Source of the DNA: Anaerotignum faecicola
GTDB taxonomy: Bacteria > Bacillota > Clostridia > Lachnospirales > Anaerotignaceae
Reading direction: 5' to 3'
DNA: 64,000 bases
Assembly (NCBI RefSeq): GCF_003865035.1
Contig: NZ_BHVZ01000014.1
Span: 248,001-312,000, forward strand
Part shown: one piece after another, positions 47,374-55,925 of the stretch
Position numbering within the stretch: the first letter of the stretch is position 1
Layout: each line of letters starts with the position of its first letter
Notes under the pieces: model-generated
What the model was told of the DNA's origin: nothing
The model's input: the letters and a program-made list of their open reading frames with translations, nothing else
Database searches by the model: none
Translations under genes and position numbers: made by a program

Positions 47374-48000
47374 TTATTCCGTAATTCGGAAGGTATCGGC
47401 ATCGAATTGCGGATGGAAGGTAAATTCGTGATAGTCCATTCGGTAGCGCTCCTTGTCATCTGCATCATAAATGACAAAACGGACGGGCAGCAGGCTTTCA
47501 CGGTCAATCCAGAGTTTTTCTGTGGCAAGTCCGTCATCGTTGCCGGGAATGACAGCCTCAAGCACTACGCACTTGGAGGAATCAAACGAAGCCGTTTCCA
47601 CGCTGACCCCCTCCGATTGCATATAGTTTCTGATAAACTGCCCCAGAAACAGCTCACTGCGGTGCTGTGATTCGGGCACATCTCGGATGATGCGGTCATT
47701 CACTCTGGGGTTGTACTGACAGATGCGGTCGCCGTCAAAAACGGTGTAGTTGCCGGCAACGGTCTCCGGTGCGGTCAGCTCCAAGCGATATTCCCCCGTG
47801 GATTTGTAGTATTGCTTGGTCTCATAGATCTTTTCGCCGTTTTCTGTCTGGCGGATGAGCGTTGCCGTGCAGGCATAGCCCTCCATTTCGGCAAGCTGCT
47901 GTTGGATTTCCTCAAGCTCCGTCAGGTTTTTCTCCCGACTGCACGCACAGACGGCAAAAAGCAGAACGAAGGAAAGAAAAAGTGAGAAAAATCGTTTCAT
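47374..48000 (-). CDS. GerS/LolA-like lipoprotein
   Basis: The protein is 208 residues. A lipoprotein signal (MKRFFSLFLSFVLLFAVCAC) ends at Cys 20 with CSREKN. The mature part is a LolA-like half-barrel with strands such as EIQQQLAEMEGYACTATLIR, GEYRLELTAPETVAGNYTVF and LWIDRESLLPVRFVIYD. In clostridia, GerS-type proteins support spore cortex modification and germination and often lie near alr and mazEF. A general sporulation role is likely, though only the fold is visible. Confidence 0.78.
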   Translation of the reverse strand: MKRFFSLFLSFVLLFAVCACSREKNLTELEEIQQQLAEMEGYACTATLIRQTENGEKIYETKQYYKSTGEYRLELTAPETVAGNYTVFDGDRICQYNPRVNDRIIRDVPESQHRSELFLGQFIRNYMQSEGVSVETASFDSSKCVVLEAVIPGNDDGLATEKLWIDRESLLPVRFVIYDADDKERYRMDYHEFTFHPQFDADTFRITE

Positions 48001-48176
48001 GGCGTTCTCCTTTGAAATTGGGTTCCCTTCAATTTATGATTTTTGTCGGCGGAATAGTCGCGGAGGGCGGAGTTTTTGCACCTTGCGGTAAAATAGGCTT
48101 TGGCGTTGCTTGGGGAGATATGGTATCATTTGCATGAGAGAAGTGAGAGAACAATCGAAACTTGGGAGGTATGTAT

Positions 48177-48317
48177 ATGGATTATCCGATAGATAGAATT
48201 GCTTTTAGTAAATTTATTCGCCACTCAAATATCTTTGAATTAACACGGGTTGCTATGGCACAATGTTTGGAAAGCTGGTACAATGATGAGAGAGAGCAAT
48301 TCCTTGATGATATGTGA
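48177..48317 (+). CDS. Small hypothetical protein
   Basis: The 46-residue protein starts MDYPIDRIAFSKFIRHSNIF and ends EQFLDDM. ATG 48177 has a well-placed TTGGGAGGT; ATG 48171 is too close. It has no membrane segment. The region from here to about 49,760 looks decayed, so it could be a remnant. Nothing is known of the family. Confidence 0.45.
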   Translation: MDYPIDRIAFSKFIRHSNIFELTRVAMAQCLESWYNDEREQFLDDM

Positions 48318-48457
48318 TGTACTCTGTAAAGGGTGGTTTCTGCCACCTGAATACATAACGGCTGGCGGCTCATTTGTGGTGAATGTATGCAGCCGAAAGG
48401 CGGTGGTCAATCAATAGAATCCAGTATTTTCTTGATGGGCACACAGTACAGAGTATG
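48318..48457 (+). other. Intergenic stretch with paired segments
   Basis: TACTCTGT (48,320) and ACAGAGTA (48,449) are complementary and enclose GGTGG/CCACC and ATCAA/TTGAT stems, ending in a terminator at 48,458. The layout suggests a small RNA or a leader, but no promoter was certain. From 48,505 to 48,757 I see no gene. Confidence 0.35.
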
Positions 48458-48504
48458 AAAAAGCTGCTGAAACTCTCCTTTTCTGGATTGTTCAGCAGCT
48501 TTTT
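48458..48504 (+). terminator. Strong intrinsic terminator
   Basis: AAAAAGCTGCTGAA and TTCAGCAGCTTTTT form a 14-bp stem with a 19-base loop. It would stop transcription in either direction. Confidence 0.85.
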
Positions 48505-48757
48505 ATGTAAAATCCTTTGCAAATATATCTGCCCCCACGCAGGGTTCCTTGTGCTGAGCAAATCTGTTAGAATAATCGGAATAAGTCGAACAGAATTATT
48601 CTATTCTCACATCAACCTTTTCGATATGGACATAAACCATTGGTAGAGTAACGATTATTTGGTTTCTCGGCTTTCGGGTGTTCTCAACGTAATAGCATAC
48701 ACTGTTTCCGCTTTTCCATCGGTTATGTTTCCACCGTATCGGAATAGTTCTGGCACT

Positions 48758-49216
48758 TTAATCGGGGCTGAACTCCTTATCAGTGATAACATAATTAAAT
48801 TCATTTGTGCCGAAGATTTCTTTATCTAAATCTGTAATGGTAAATGTAGTTCCATCAAATTTCATATTTCCGCTGGTGCTATCAATGGTTGTATCGTTTT
48901 CCACAGTATTCAGATAAGCAATCCGGTCTCTGCCATGCAGTTCATAGGCTTGCCAACCATCCACCCCCTGAAAATAGGCTGTAACCTTGGCAAATGGTTC
49001 ATCATTCTCCTTTTTGCAAACGAGATAACTGCTGCTATCCTCAGATACCCATGTAGCAGTCATTCCCCAAGGACCTTCCTTGCTGACATATTCTCCGAAT
49101 TCATGATTGTTTGTCCAGGTAATTCCCAGGTAAGTCATAAATCCTACAACTACCAAGACAGCTACCAGAGCTACTGCAAGGATAACACCAATTACAGTCT
49201 TAGTTTTCTTTTTCAT
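48758..49216 (-). CDS. Membrane-anchored hypothetical protein
   Basis: The protein is 152 residues from ATG 49216 (MKKKTKTVIGVILAVALVAV). One N-terminal membrane helix (residues 7-29) is followed by an extracellular beta-rich domain (TATWVSEDSSSYLVCKKEND, AKVTAYFQGVDGWQAYEL). The composition is more AT-rich than the chromosomal genes around it. No family is recognised. A small lipoprotein-like or immunity-type extracellular role is possible. Confidence 0.65.
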   Translation of the reverse strand: MKKKTKTVIGVILAVALVAVLVVVGFMTYLGITWTNNHEFGEYVSKEGPWGMTATWVSEDSSSYLVCKKENDEPFAKVTAYFQGVDGWQAYELHGRDRIAYLNTVENDTTIDSTSGNMKFDGTTFTITDLDKEIFGTNEFNYVITDKEFSPD

Positions 49217-49317
49217 CTGAATCACTCTTTCTTAAATTTGTCTGTTAAAAAATTTTTGATTTAGCTTACGCTCACATTATATCAATATTCAAAAGGATAG
49301 TCAATTTAATCCGTCTA

Positions 49318-49442
49318 AGGGCGCACTTACTCACCACTCAAAAGTGGGCGGTGCTACTGCCTGCGGCAGTCGTGCGCTCTCCGAGGGGGGGACGGTTGCC
49401 TTCTTCGGCAGGTAGCACTATGCAGCCAAGAGGGGTTGACAC
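49318..49442 (+). other. GC-rich hairpin region, possible mobile-element remnant
   Basis: The stretch holds several short inverted repeats: CCACT-CAAA-AGTGG at 49,337, TGCCTGCGGCA at 49,359, TGCCTTCTTCGGCA at 49,398, and GAGGGGTTGACACCCCTC at 49,422. It is unlike the AT-rich DNA before it and reminiscent of intergenic regions of integrative conjugative elements. No transposase is present. The assignment is tentative. Confidence 0.35.
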
Positions 49443-49470
49443 CCCTCTGTTTTTACAAAGCCGTATTGCA

Positions 49471-49707
49471 ATGCGAAATATCCCCTTGACAAATCGACTC
49501 CTGAGGGCGGATTTTGATACGGTTATGGAAAAATACCACTTTCATGACAGGATGGTATCATTCAACAAAAACTTTGAGTTTGAGCCGCCATTAGATACAA
49601 TAACCTGTATCATTGCTATTAACGATGATGAAGATAGCCATTGCGCGTCTTATCGAGCCATATTTGACTACGATATGAATATCATTGATGATGTTCTGTC
49701 TCGATGA
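49471..49707 (+). CDS. Hypothetical protein or gene fragment
   Basis: The 78 residues (MRNIPLTNRLLRADFDTVME, then IAINDDEDSHCASYRAIFDY) look like real protein sequence. No ribosome site precedes the ATG, and the upstream frame is repeat DNA. It is probably the C-terminal remnant of a larger gene from a mobile element. The family is not known. Confidence 0.4.
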   Translation: MRNIPLTNRLLRADFDTVMEKYHFHDRMVSFNKNFEFEPPLDTITCIIAINDDEDSHCASYRAIFDYDMNIIDDVLSR

Positions 49708-49761
49708 TTGTGGCATCAACCGGATAAATTCCAATTTGCCAGAGAAAGGTATGGTGAGCGA

Positions 49762-49971
49762 ATGAGAATATTATACGAACTTTCATGGTTATGGGTGACG
49801 CTGGTCATTGCGCTTGCGGCTGCTGCTGTTTGCGTGGTTTGTACCATGCTAATCTGTAAGGCAGTAAAGAAGAACCTCAGCAAAAAAACGGCGGCAGTTA
49901 TCGGCGCAGCAGCGTTTGCGGGCGCTGTTTTGGCAGTCATTGTGATTGCCCGAACTCCGATGCCGCTTTGA
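49762..49971 (+). CDS. Small membrane protein
   Basis: The protein is 69 residues from ATG 49762 after AAAGGTATGGTGAG. It has two hydrophobic segments (about 6-31 and 44-64) joined by a basic loop KAVKKNLSKKT. It is the last gene before the SCIFF locus. No family is recognised. Confidence 0.5.
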   Translation: MRILYELSWLWVTLVIALAAAAVCVVCTMLICKAVKKNLSKKTAAVIGAAAFAGAVLAVIVIARTPMPL

Positions 49972-50072
49972 TTAAACGGGACGCTTGATTGCCTGTGCAT
50001 AAGTACAACTTCTAATTTAGCGGTATCCTTTTGCGAAAGCGGACAGTCTGCTTTTACCGCAAGATGTTTTAC

Positions 50073-50101
50073 TTGATTATTCCCCTTCGTTAGGGTATAA
50101 T
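50073..50101 (+). promoter_or_regulatory. Promoter of the SCIFF operon
   Basis: There is a -35 TTGATT (50,073-50,078), a 17-bp spacer and -10 TATAAT (50,096-50,101), close to sigma-A consensus. It lies 55 bases before the SCIFF start codon. Confidence 0.8.
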
Positions 50102-50155
50102 GGTTAGGAACTTATAGTAGATAAGAATTTTTTGACTTTTAGGGAGGTAGAAAAT

Positions 50156-50296
50156 ATGAGCAGAATTAAAACTATCGCAACACGCGATTTGAACAAATCC
50201 GTACAGAACGGTGGCTGCGGCGAATGCCAGACATCTTGCCAGTCCGCTTGCAAAACATCCTGCGGCGTAGCAAACCAGCCTTGCGAAAAACAGTAA
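50156..50296 (+). CDS. scfA: SCIFF peptide (six cysteines in forty-five residues)
   Basis: The 46-residue precursor peptide reads MSRIKTIATRDLNKSVQNGG and then holds six cysteines at residues 21, 24, 28, 32, 36 and 43. ATG 50156 follows AGGGAGGTAGAAAAT. This is the SCIFF family, found in nearly all Clostridia. The radical SAM enzyme encoded next joins Cys to a neighbouring residue through a thioether. The biological role of the product is unsettled. Too short for most gene callers, it is secure because of the adjacent maturase. Confidence 0.95.
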   Translation: MSRIKTIATRDLNKSVQNGGCGECQTSCQSACKTSCGVANQPCEKQ

Positions 50297-50328
50297 TCGC
50301 AAATCAAACATGAGACAAAATCGGAAAG

Positions 50329-50353
50329 GGGCTGTAGCAAACAGCCCTTTTTT
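50329..50353 (+). terminator. Terminator or attenuator between SCIFF and its maturase
   Basis: GGGCTGT and ACAGCCC form a 7-bp stem with loop AGCAA, followed by six T residues. It probably makes the peptide message more abundant than the enzyme message. Confidence 0.85.
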
Positions 50354-50392
50354 GAATGTAAATAGATTTTAACAGAGTGATGAGGTAGAAAA

Positions 50393-51757
50393 ATGGTACA
50401 TCAATATAAATTGAATGGTTACAACATCGTGCTGGACACCTGCAGTGGCTCCATCCATAGCGTAGATGATCTGGCGTATGATGTCATCGGCATGATTCGC
50501 GAGTATACGCAGGGGGATATCATTGATGCCATGCTCGAAAAATATGACGATGTCACAGCGGAGGATGTGCAGGAATGTATTGACGATGTGGTGGCACTCA
50601 GACGGGCAGGCAAGCTGTTTACGCCCGATAATTATGAACATCTGGCGTATGATTTCAAGGCGAGAAATACGGTGATTAAGGCATTGTGCCTGCATGTTGC
50701 ACACACCTGCAACCTAAACTGTTCCTATTGCTTTGCCAGTCAGGGTAAATATCAGGGGGAACGTGCGCTCATGACATTTGAGGTCGGCAAGCGTGCGATT
50801 GATTTTCTGATTGAAAATTCCGGCACAAGAAGAAACCTTGAGGTGGACTTTTTCGGCGGCGAGCCCTTGATGAACTGGGATGTGGTAAAGCAGGTGGTTG
50901 CGTATGCAAGAGAGCAGGAAAAGCTGCATGATAAAAACTTCCGCTTTACGCTGACCACAAACGGGATGCTGATTGATGATGAGGTTATCGAGTTTGCAAA
51001 CAAGGAAATGCACAATGTTGTGCTTTCTCTGGACGGCAGAAGGGAAGTGCATGACCATCTGCGCAAGGATTATGCAGGCAACGGCAGCTATGACCGCATT
51101 GTGCCGAAATTTCAGGAATTTGTGAAAAAGCGTGGGGATAAAAACTACTATATGCGTGGTACCTTTACCCATAATAATGTAGATTTTACGAATGATCTGT
51201 TCCACATGGCGGATCTGGGTTTTACGGAGCTGAGCATGGAGCCTGTTGTCTGCGCGCCTGATGACCCGTATGCGCTGACAGAAGAGGATAAGCTCATTCT
51301 TTTCGAGCAGTATGAGCTGCTGGCGAAGGAAATGCTGAAGCGTAAAAAAGAGGGCAGACCGCTGACCTTCTATCATTATATGCTGGATTTGGAGCATGGC
51401 CCCTGTATCTATAAGAGAATTTCCGGCTGTGGCAGCGGCACGGAATATATGGCAGTGACCCCTTGGGGCGAGCTGTATCCCTGCCACCAGTTTGTCGGGG
51501 ATGAAAAATACAGCATGGGCGATATCTGGAAGGGTGTTACCAATAAAGAGGTGCAGGATGAATTCAAGTGCTGCAACGCCTACGCCAGAGAGGGCTGTAA
51601 GGATTGCTGGGCGAAGCTGTATTGCTCCGGTGGCTGTGCGGCAAATGCGTACCATGCAACAGGCAGCATTACAGGCATTTATGAATATGGCTGCGATTTA
51701 TTCAAAAAGAGAATCGAATGTGCCATCATGATGAAGGTAAGCGAGGCAAGCGAGTAA
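50393..51757 (+). CDS. scfB: Radical SAM SCIFF maturase
   Basis: The protein is 454 residues. The N-terminal 90 residues form a peptide-binding RRE-like domain. The radical SAM cluster motif is CNLNCSYCFAS (CxxxCxxC). FFGGEPLMNWD binds SAM, and the C-terminal SPASM region has GCGSGTEYMAVTPWGELYPC and GCKDCWAKLYCSGGCAAN for two auxiliary clusters. It forms thioether cross-links in the SCIFF peptide. It follows scfA by 96 bases. Confidence 0.95.
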   Translation: MVHQYKLNGYNIVLDTCSGSIHSVDDLAYDVIGMIREYTQGDIIDAMLEKYDDVTAEDVQECIDDVVALRRAGKLFTPDNYEHLAYDFKARNTVIKALCLHVAHTCNLNCSYCFASQGKYQGERALMTFEVGKRAIDFLIENSGTRRNLEVDFFGGEPLMNWDVVKQVVAYAREQEKLHDKNFRFTLTTNGMLIDDEVIEFANKEMHNVVLSLDGRREVHDHLRKDYAGNGSYDRIVPKFQEFVKKRGDKNYYMRGTFTHNNVDFTNDLFHMADLGFTELSMEPVVCAPDDPYALTEEDKLILFEQYELLAKEMLKRKKEGRPLTFYHYMLDLEHGPCIYKRISGCGSGTEYMAVTPWGELYPCHQFVGDEKYSMGDIWKGVTNKEVQDEFKCCNAYAREGCKDCWAKLYCSGGCAANAYHATGSITGIYEYGCDLFKKRIECAIMMKVSEASE

Positions 51758-51828
51758 AGTGGCGCAGCCGCATGCTTGCATGATAGGCTGATGACACATG
51801 CCTGCGTAATGATAAAAAGGAAGATTTT

Positions 51829-53169
51829 ATGGATACACCGATTTGTGATTTCATAAAGGAATACGAAGCGAAGGGCACCTCCCGTCTCCACATGCCGGGG
51901 CACAAGGGCGTGCCCTTTTTGGGGTGCGAAAATCGAGATATTACGGAGATTTGCGGCGCGGATGAGCTTTACGAGGCGGAGGGCATTATTGCGGCAAGCG
52001 AGAAAAATGCGAACGCGCTTTTTGGCTTTGGCAGGACGATTTATGGGACGGAGGGCTCCTCGCAGTGCATCCGTACCATGCTGTTTCTTGCGCTGCAGGA
52101 GAGGAAGAACCGCACGGAACGCCCTGTGATTCTGGCGGCGCGCAATGCCCATAAGGCATTTTTGTATAGCTGTGCCCTGCTGGATGTGGATGTGGAATGG
52201 CTGTTTCCGGAAGGAGCAAAATCCCTCTGCGCCTGCCCTATTACGGCGGAGCAGGTAGCCGAAGGGCTGAAAAAATCAAGTGCTTTCGCCGTTTATATTA
52301 CCGCGCCGGATTATCTGGGAGGTTCCCCGGATATCAAGGGAATTGCGGTGGCTTGCAGGGCGGCGGGTGTGCCGCTTTTGGTAGATAATGCGCATGGAGC
52401 ATATCTGAAATTTCTGCACCCATCTAAGCATCCATTGGATTTGGGGGCGGCGATGAGCTGCGATTCCGCGCACAAAACCTTGCCTGTGCTGACGGGCGGC
52501 GCGTATCTGCATTTGTCGGCGGAATGGGCGGAAAGGGTTGGCAGACAGGCGAAAAAAGCCATGGAGCTGTTTGGCTCGACAAGCCCCTCCTATCTGATTT
52601 TGCAGTCTCTGGATTTGTGCAACCGCTATCTGGCGGAGGGCTATCGGGAAAAATTGCAGTGGACGATTGGACAGATTGGACACCTGAGAGGACAGCTAAA
52701 AAAGCAGGGGTGGACAGTCATGATGGACAGCGACCCTCTGAAGCTGACAATTTTTACGGGCGAAAAGGGCTATCGCGGCAGAGAGGTCGCAGAAGTTTTG
52801 CGTGCGCATGAAGTCGAATGTGAATTTGCCGATTTGGATGCGGTGGTGCTGATGGCAACCCCCGAAAATACGGAACGGGATTTTCAGCGCATTGAAAAGG
52901 CACTGGAGCGCTTGCCGCAGAAGGAAAAAATCGAACCCTCACAGATGCCGCAAATTCTGCCGAAGCAAAAAATGCGGATTCGGGAGGCAATTTTCGGCAG
53001 ATGGGAGGAGATTTCCTGTGAAGAAGCGGTGGGACGGATTTGTGCAAGCCCCTGTGTTTCCTGCCCACCGGCGATTCCGATTGCGGCAAGCGGAGAGGAA
53101 ATCACAGCAGAGCTGCTGCCGCTTTTTCGGGCGTATGGCATAGAAAAAATCGAGGTTGTGAAGGAATGA
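51829..53169 (+). CDS. Orn/Lys/Arg decarboxylase family protein
   Basis: The 446-residue PLP enzyme has RLHMPGHKGVPFLG near residue 20, DELYEAEGIIAASEKNANAL, and the cofactor lysine in SCDSAHKTLPVLTG (about residue 212). A C-terminal domain follows (RIREAIFGRWEEISCEEAVG). The family removes CO2 from arginine, lysine or ornithine to give polyamine precursors; the substrate is not clear. It is the short form that lacks the N-terminal wing domain. Confidence 0.88.
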   Translation: MDTPICDFIKEYEAKGTSRLHMPGHKGVPFLGCENRDITEICGADELYEAEGIIAASEKNANALFGFGRTIYGTEGSSQCIRTMLFLALQERKNRTERPVILAARNAHKAFLYSCALLDVDVEWLFPEGAKSLCACPITAEQVAEGLKKSSAFAVYITAPDYLGGSPDIKGIAVACRAAGVPLLVDNAHGAYLKFLHPSKHPLDLGAAMSCDSAHKTLPVLTGGAYLHLSAEWAERVGRQAKKAMELFGSTSPSYLILQSLDLCNRYLAEGYREKLQWTIGQIGHLRGQLKKQGWTVMMDSDPLKLTIFTGEKGYRGREVAEVLRAHEVECEFADLDAVVLMATPENTERDFQRIEKALERLPQKEKIEPSQMPQILPKQKMRIREAIFGRWEEISCEEAVGRICASPCVSCPPAIPIAASGEEITAELLPLFRAYGIEKIEVVKE

Positions 53170-53173
53170 AAAG

Positions 53174-53201
53174 AGAGTGCAGGGAACGGCACTCTTTTTT
53201 T
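53174..53201 (+). terminator. Terminator after the decarboxylase gene
   Basis: AGAGTGC and GCACTCT pair and are followed by a T run. Confidence 0.85.
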
Positions 53202-53209
53202 GTGCCGAA

Positions 53210-53247
53210 AAGTTTTACAATTTCTTTAAAGTTTTACAATTTCTTTA
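53210..53247 (+). repeat. Two tandem copies of a 19-bp sequence
   Basis: AAGTTTTACAATTTCTTTA occurs twice without a gap, followed by a partial third copy (AAGTTTT). It lies 140 bases upstream of the glycosidase gene and could be a direct-repeat operator or a neutral duplication. Confidence 0.85.
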
Positions 53248-53388
53248 AGTTTTCCGAAAAAGGAACAAAAACGCATTGCATTGTGATATGATATTTGACA
53301 GAATCAGAAAAATACGGGAACTTTTCCGAACGGTTTCCGTCTGAATAAAAAGTATGTTTATGATGCGTTGATCAAAGGAGATGAGGGA

Positions 53389-55755
53389 ATGAACAGAAAC
53401 AAGAAAACGGCAAAGCGTGCCATGGGGATGGCGCTCGCCGCAGTGCTGCTGCTTTCCCCCCTGAGCTATCTGGGGACGGAAACGGCGTATGCGGCAACGA
53501 CCTATTATAACCAGAAAACGGAGAAAACCGTAACCCGCGGGGTGACATACGAAAAGAGCAGCCGTATGACGGATGCGGGTATTCAGAATATACATGTGCT
53601 GAAGGTTGACCTGACGGAAAGTACACTGCAATTCAAGGAAGTGGAAAGCAAGACGGACTATGGTTTGAAGGAAACCGTTAAGAAGCTCTTGACGGATAAC
53701 GGCGCGGTTGCTGGGGTAAACTCTGACTTCTTCGGCTTGAGCGGCTCCTATTCTGCGGCATTTGGCCCGATTGTGCGAGACGGCGAGGTAATTTCCGCGG
53801 GGACAAGCATAAACAAGGGCGAGGGGCAGTATGCGGCGTTCTTCATGGATGAGAACGGCAACCCCTTCTTCGATTATTTCACCATGACGGCGAAATGCGG
53901 CAACGAGAAAAAGATGATGGAGCTTGCATCTTTGAATAAGGTAACCTCCATGGTATTCCCGATTTATCTGGACAGAAATGCCATGACAAATACCTCCGGT
54001 TTGGATAACCGTTTCCAGAACCTTGTGAAATTTGTGGTGCAGAATGACACGATTACGCAGATTTCCGAAAAGGGCGAAACCGTAGCGGTTCCGGAGGATG
54101 GCTACTTAATCGTGATGAGCGGCGATTATCGCGATAAGGCGGCATATATGTTCGAGGTGGGCGACCAGATGACATTGGATATCAATTCCTCTGTGAACCT
54201 GGACGGGATGGAAACCGCCTTTGGCGGCGGCGGCAAGCTGTTGGTTGACGGGAAAATCACAGAGGCAAACTCCATTGTTGCGAAGGGCAGACAGCCCAGA
54301 ACGGCATTCGGCGTTTCCAAGGATGGCAAGACCGCAATTTTCATGGTTGTGGACGGCAGAGGGGACAGCATTGGCGCAACACACTGGGAAATGGGCGTGC
54401 TGATGCAGGAATACGGCGCGTATGAGGCAATGCACCTAGACGGCGGCGGCTCCTCTACCATGGCGGTGAAAACAACAGAGGATTCCTCTGTGAATGTGGT
54501 AAACAAGGTTTCCGAAGGCTCTGAACGTAGGGTAATCAACGCAGTCGGCATTTTCCAGACGGCAGAAAAGGGTGCAGTGCAGGAAATCCGGATGCAGCCC
54601 TCTATGACAAGAACACTGACAGGCAAGCCCATTACCTTTACGGTGTATGGTCTGGATGAGCATTACAACCGCATTGAAATTCCGGCAGAGCAGGTGACAC
54701 TGGATGCTGTCGGCGTGGAAGGGACATGGAGCGGCTACAGCTTCACACCCAAGACAAGCGGCACATTTACTGTCATTGCAACCTATAACAATCTGGTGGC
54801 ATATCAGCAGAATGTGGTGAGCGGCAAGGTGGCAAGACTCAGCCCCACAAATGCAAGCATCAAGCTGAACAAGGCAGGCGAAACGGCAACGATTGCCATG
54901 AACGCATACGATCAGGATGGGTTCTCCTACTGGGCATCCACAAGCACAAATTACAGCGTGGCGGATGAAAGCGTTGGTACTGTTTCCGGCAATCACTTCA
55001 CGGCGAAAAAGGAAGGCTCTACCTATATCAAATGCGAAAAGGACGGCGCAATTGCATACATTACCGTAACGGTTGGCAATGCGGCGGCAGTCAAGGCACC
55101 TGCGGCAGCGGCGGCGAAGGATGTGCTGAACCAGACGGTGACAAAAGCAAATGACGGGGCGCATTATTTCAACGTAGCGGGCAAGCTTGCATACACAGGC
55201 GCAAATAAGATTGATGCGGCAGCCTATACTTCCGCAAGAGAAAAGGCGAAGGCCTATGTGGATGCAAACGCAAATGTGGCAATTTACGGCGGCAAAAACG
55301 ATTTGCAGACGGCAAACAAGGTGGATTCTCTGACATGGAACGGGAGCTATCGTTTCCTGAACAGGGGCGGCGTGAGTGTGGCAATGCTTTCTGCGGCAAA
55401 GGGCGGCATTACCGCAACAAACCCCTCTCAGTGGGCAAGCTTCACAAGAGACATTGATGCGGCAAACAACAGCACCATTGTTCTGGTGATGGACAAGACC
55501 CCTTCTGCATTCAGCTCCGCGGCGGAAACCAATTATTTCCGCGCGATTCTGAGCAAGTATGTGGAGCAGGGCAAGAAGGTATTTGTGATCTCCTGCGGCA
55601 GTACGTCTTACTGGACCTCCACAAAGGACGGCGTGCGCTACATCAACCTGCCCGATCTCTGGAAGGCAGACGGGACGGTAAACCCGAATTATAAAATGCT
55701 GCGCTTCCGTGTGAAGGACGGCGCTGTGACATACGAAGCAGTTAATATCAAATAA
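53389..55755 (+). CDS. Secreted phosphodiester glycosidase (NAGPA) family protein
   Basis: The protein is 788 residues from ATG 53389 after AAAGGAGATGAGG. A signal peptide ends at AYAA (residue 37). The phosphodiester-glycosidase domain spans about 70-395 (GAVAGVNSDFFGLSGSYSAA, TAFGVSKDGKTAIFMVVDGR, YEAMHLDGGGSSTMAV). Ig-like domains (about 410-580) follow, then a C-terminal alpha/beta domain with AIYGGKND and VFVISCGSTSYW. Such enzymes uncap sugar phosphodiesters. A role in wall-polymer turnover fits the neighbours. Its ligand-binding tail is unusual in length. Confidence 0.82.
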   Translation: MNRNKKTAKRAMGMALAAVLLLSPLSYLGTETAYAATTYYNQKTEKTVTRGVTYEKSSRMTDAGIQNIHVLKVDLTESTLQFKEVESKTDYGLKETVKKLLTDNGAVAGVNSDFFGLSGSYSAAFGPIVRDGEVISAGTSINKGEGQYAAFFMDENGNPFFDYFTMTAKCGNEKKMMELASLNKVTSMVFPIYLDRNAMTNTSGLDNRFQNLVKFVVQNDTITQISEKGETVAVPEDGYLIVMSGDYRDKAAYMFEVGDQMTLDINSSVNLDGMETAFGGGGKLLVDGKITEANSIVAKGRQPRTAFGVSKDGKTAIFMVVDGRGDSIGATHWEMGVLMQEYGAYEAMHLDGGGSSTMAVKTTEDSSVNVVNKVSEGSERRVINAVGIFQTAEKGAVQEIRMQPSMTRTLTGKPITFTVYGLDEHYNRIEIPAEQVTLDAVGVEGTWSGYSFTPKTSGTFTVIATYNNLVAYQQNVVSGKVARLSPTNASIKLNKAGETATIAMNAYDQDGFSYWASTSTNYSVADESVGTVSGNHFTAKKEGSTYIKCEKDGAIAYITVTVGNAAAVKAPAAAAAKDVLNQTVTKANDGAHYFNVAGKLAYTGANKIDAAAYTSAREKAKAYVDANANVAIYGGKNDLQTANKVDSLTWNGSYRFLNRGGVSVAMLSAAKGGITATNPSQWASFTRDIDAANNSTIVLVMDKTPSAFSSAAETNYFRAILSKYVEQGKKVFVISCGSTSYWTSTKDGVRYINLPDLWKADGTVNPNYKMLRFRVKDGAVTYEAVNIK

Positions 55756-55763
55756 AAATGCAG

Positions 55764-55801
55764 ATGTTTTCGGGGGAGCTTCTCCCGAAAACATTTTTTT
55801 T
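55764..55801 (+). terminator. Terminator after the glycosidase gene
   Basis: ATGTTTTCGGG and CCCGAAAACAT form an 11-bp stem, followed by T residues. Confidence 0.9.
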
Positions 55802-55925
55802 GGATTCTCCGCTTTTGGTTGTAAAAAAAGGGAGAATAAGGTACTATATAAGGTGGATTACAAGGAGTATTTTTACCGATTGACACGAAAGAAAACAAAT
55901 TTTCAATGGATTTTAGGAGTTTATT

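Noticed and set aside
48648..48770. Minus-strand coding remnant ending TPESRETK
   Set aside because: It is stop-free for about 36 codons but has no start or ribosome site and overlaps the end of a better gene. It may be chance or an old fragment.
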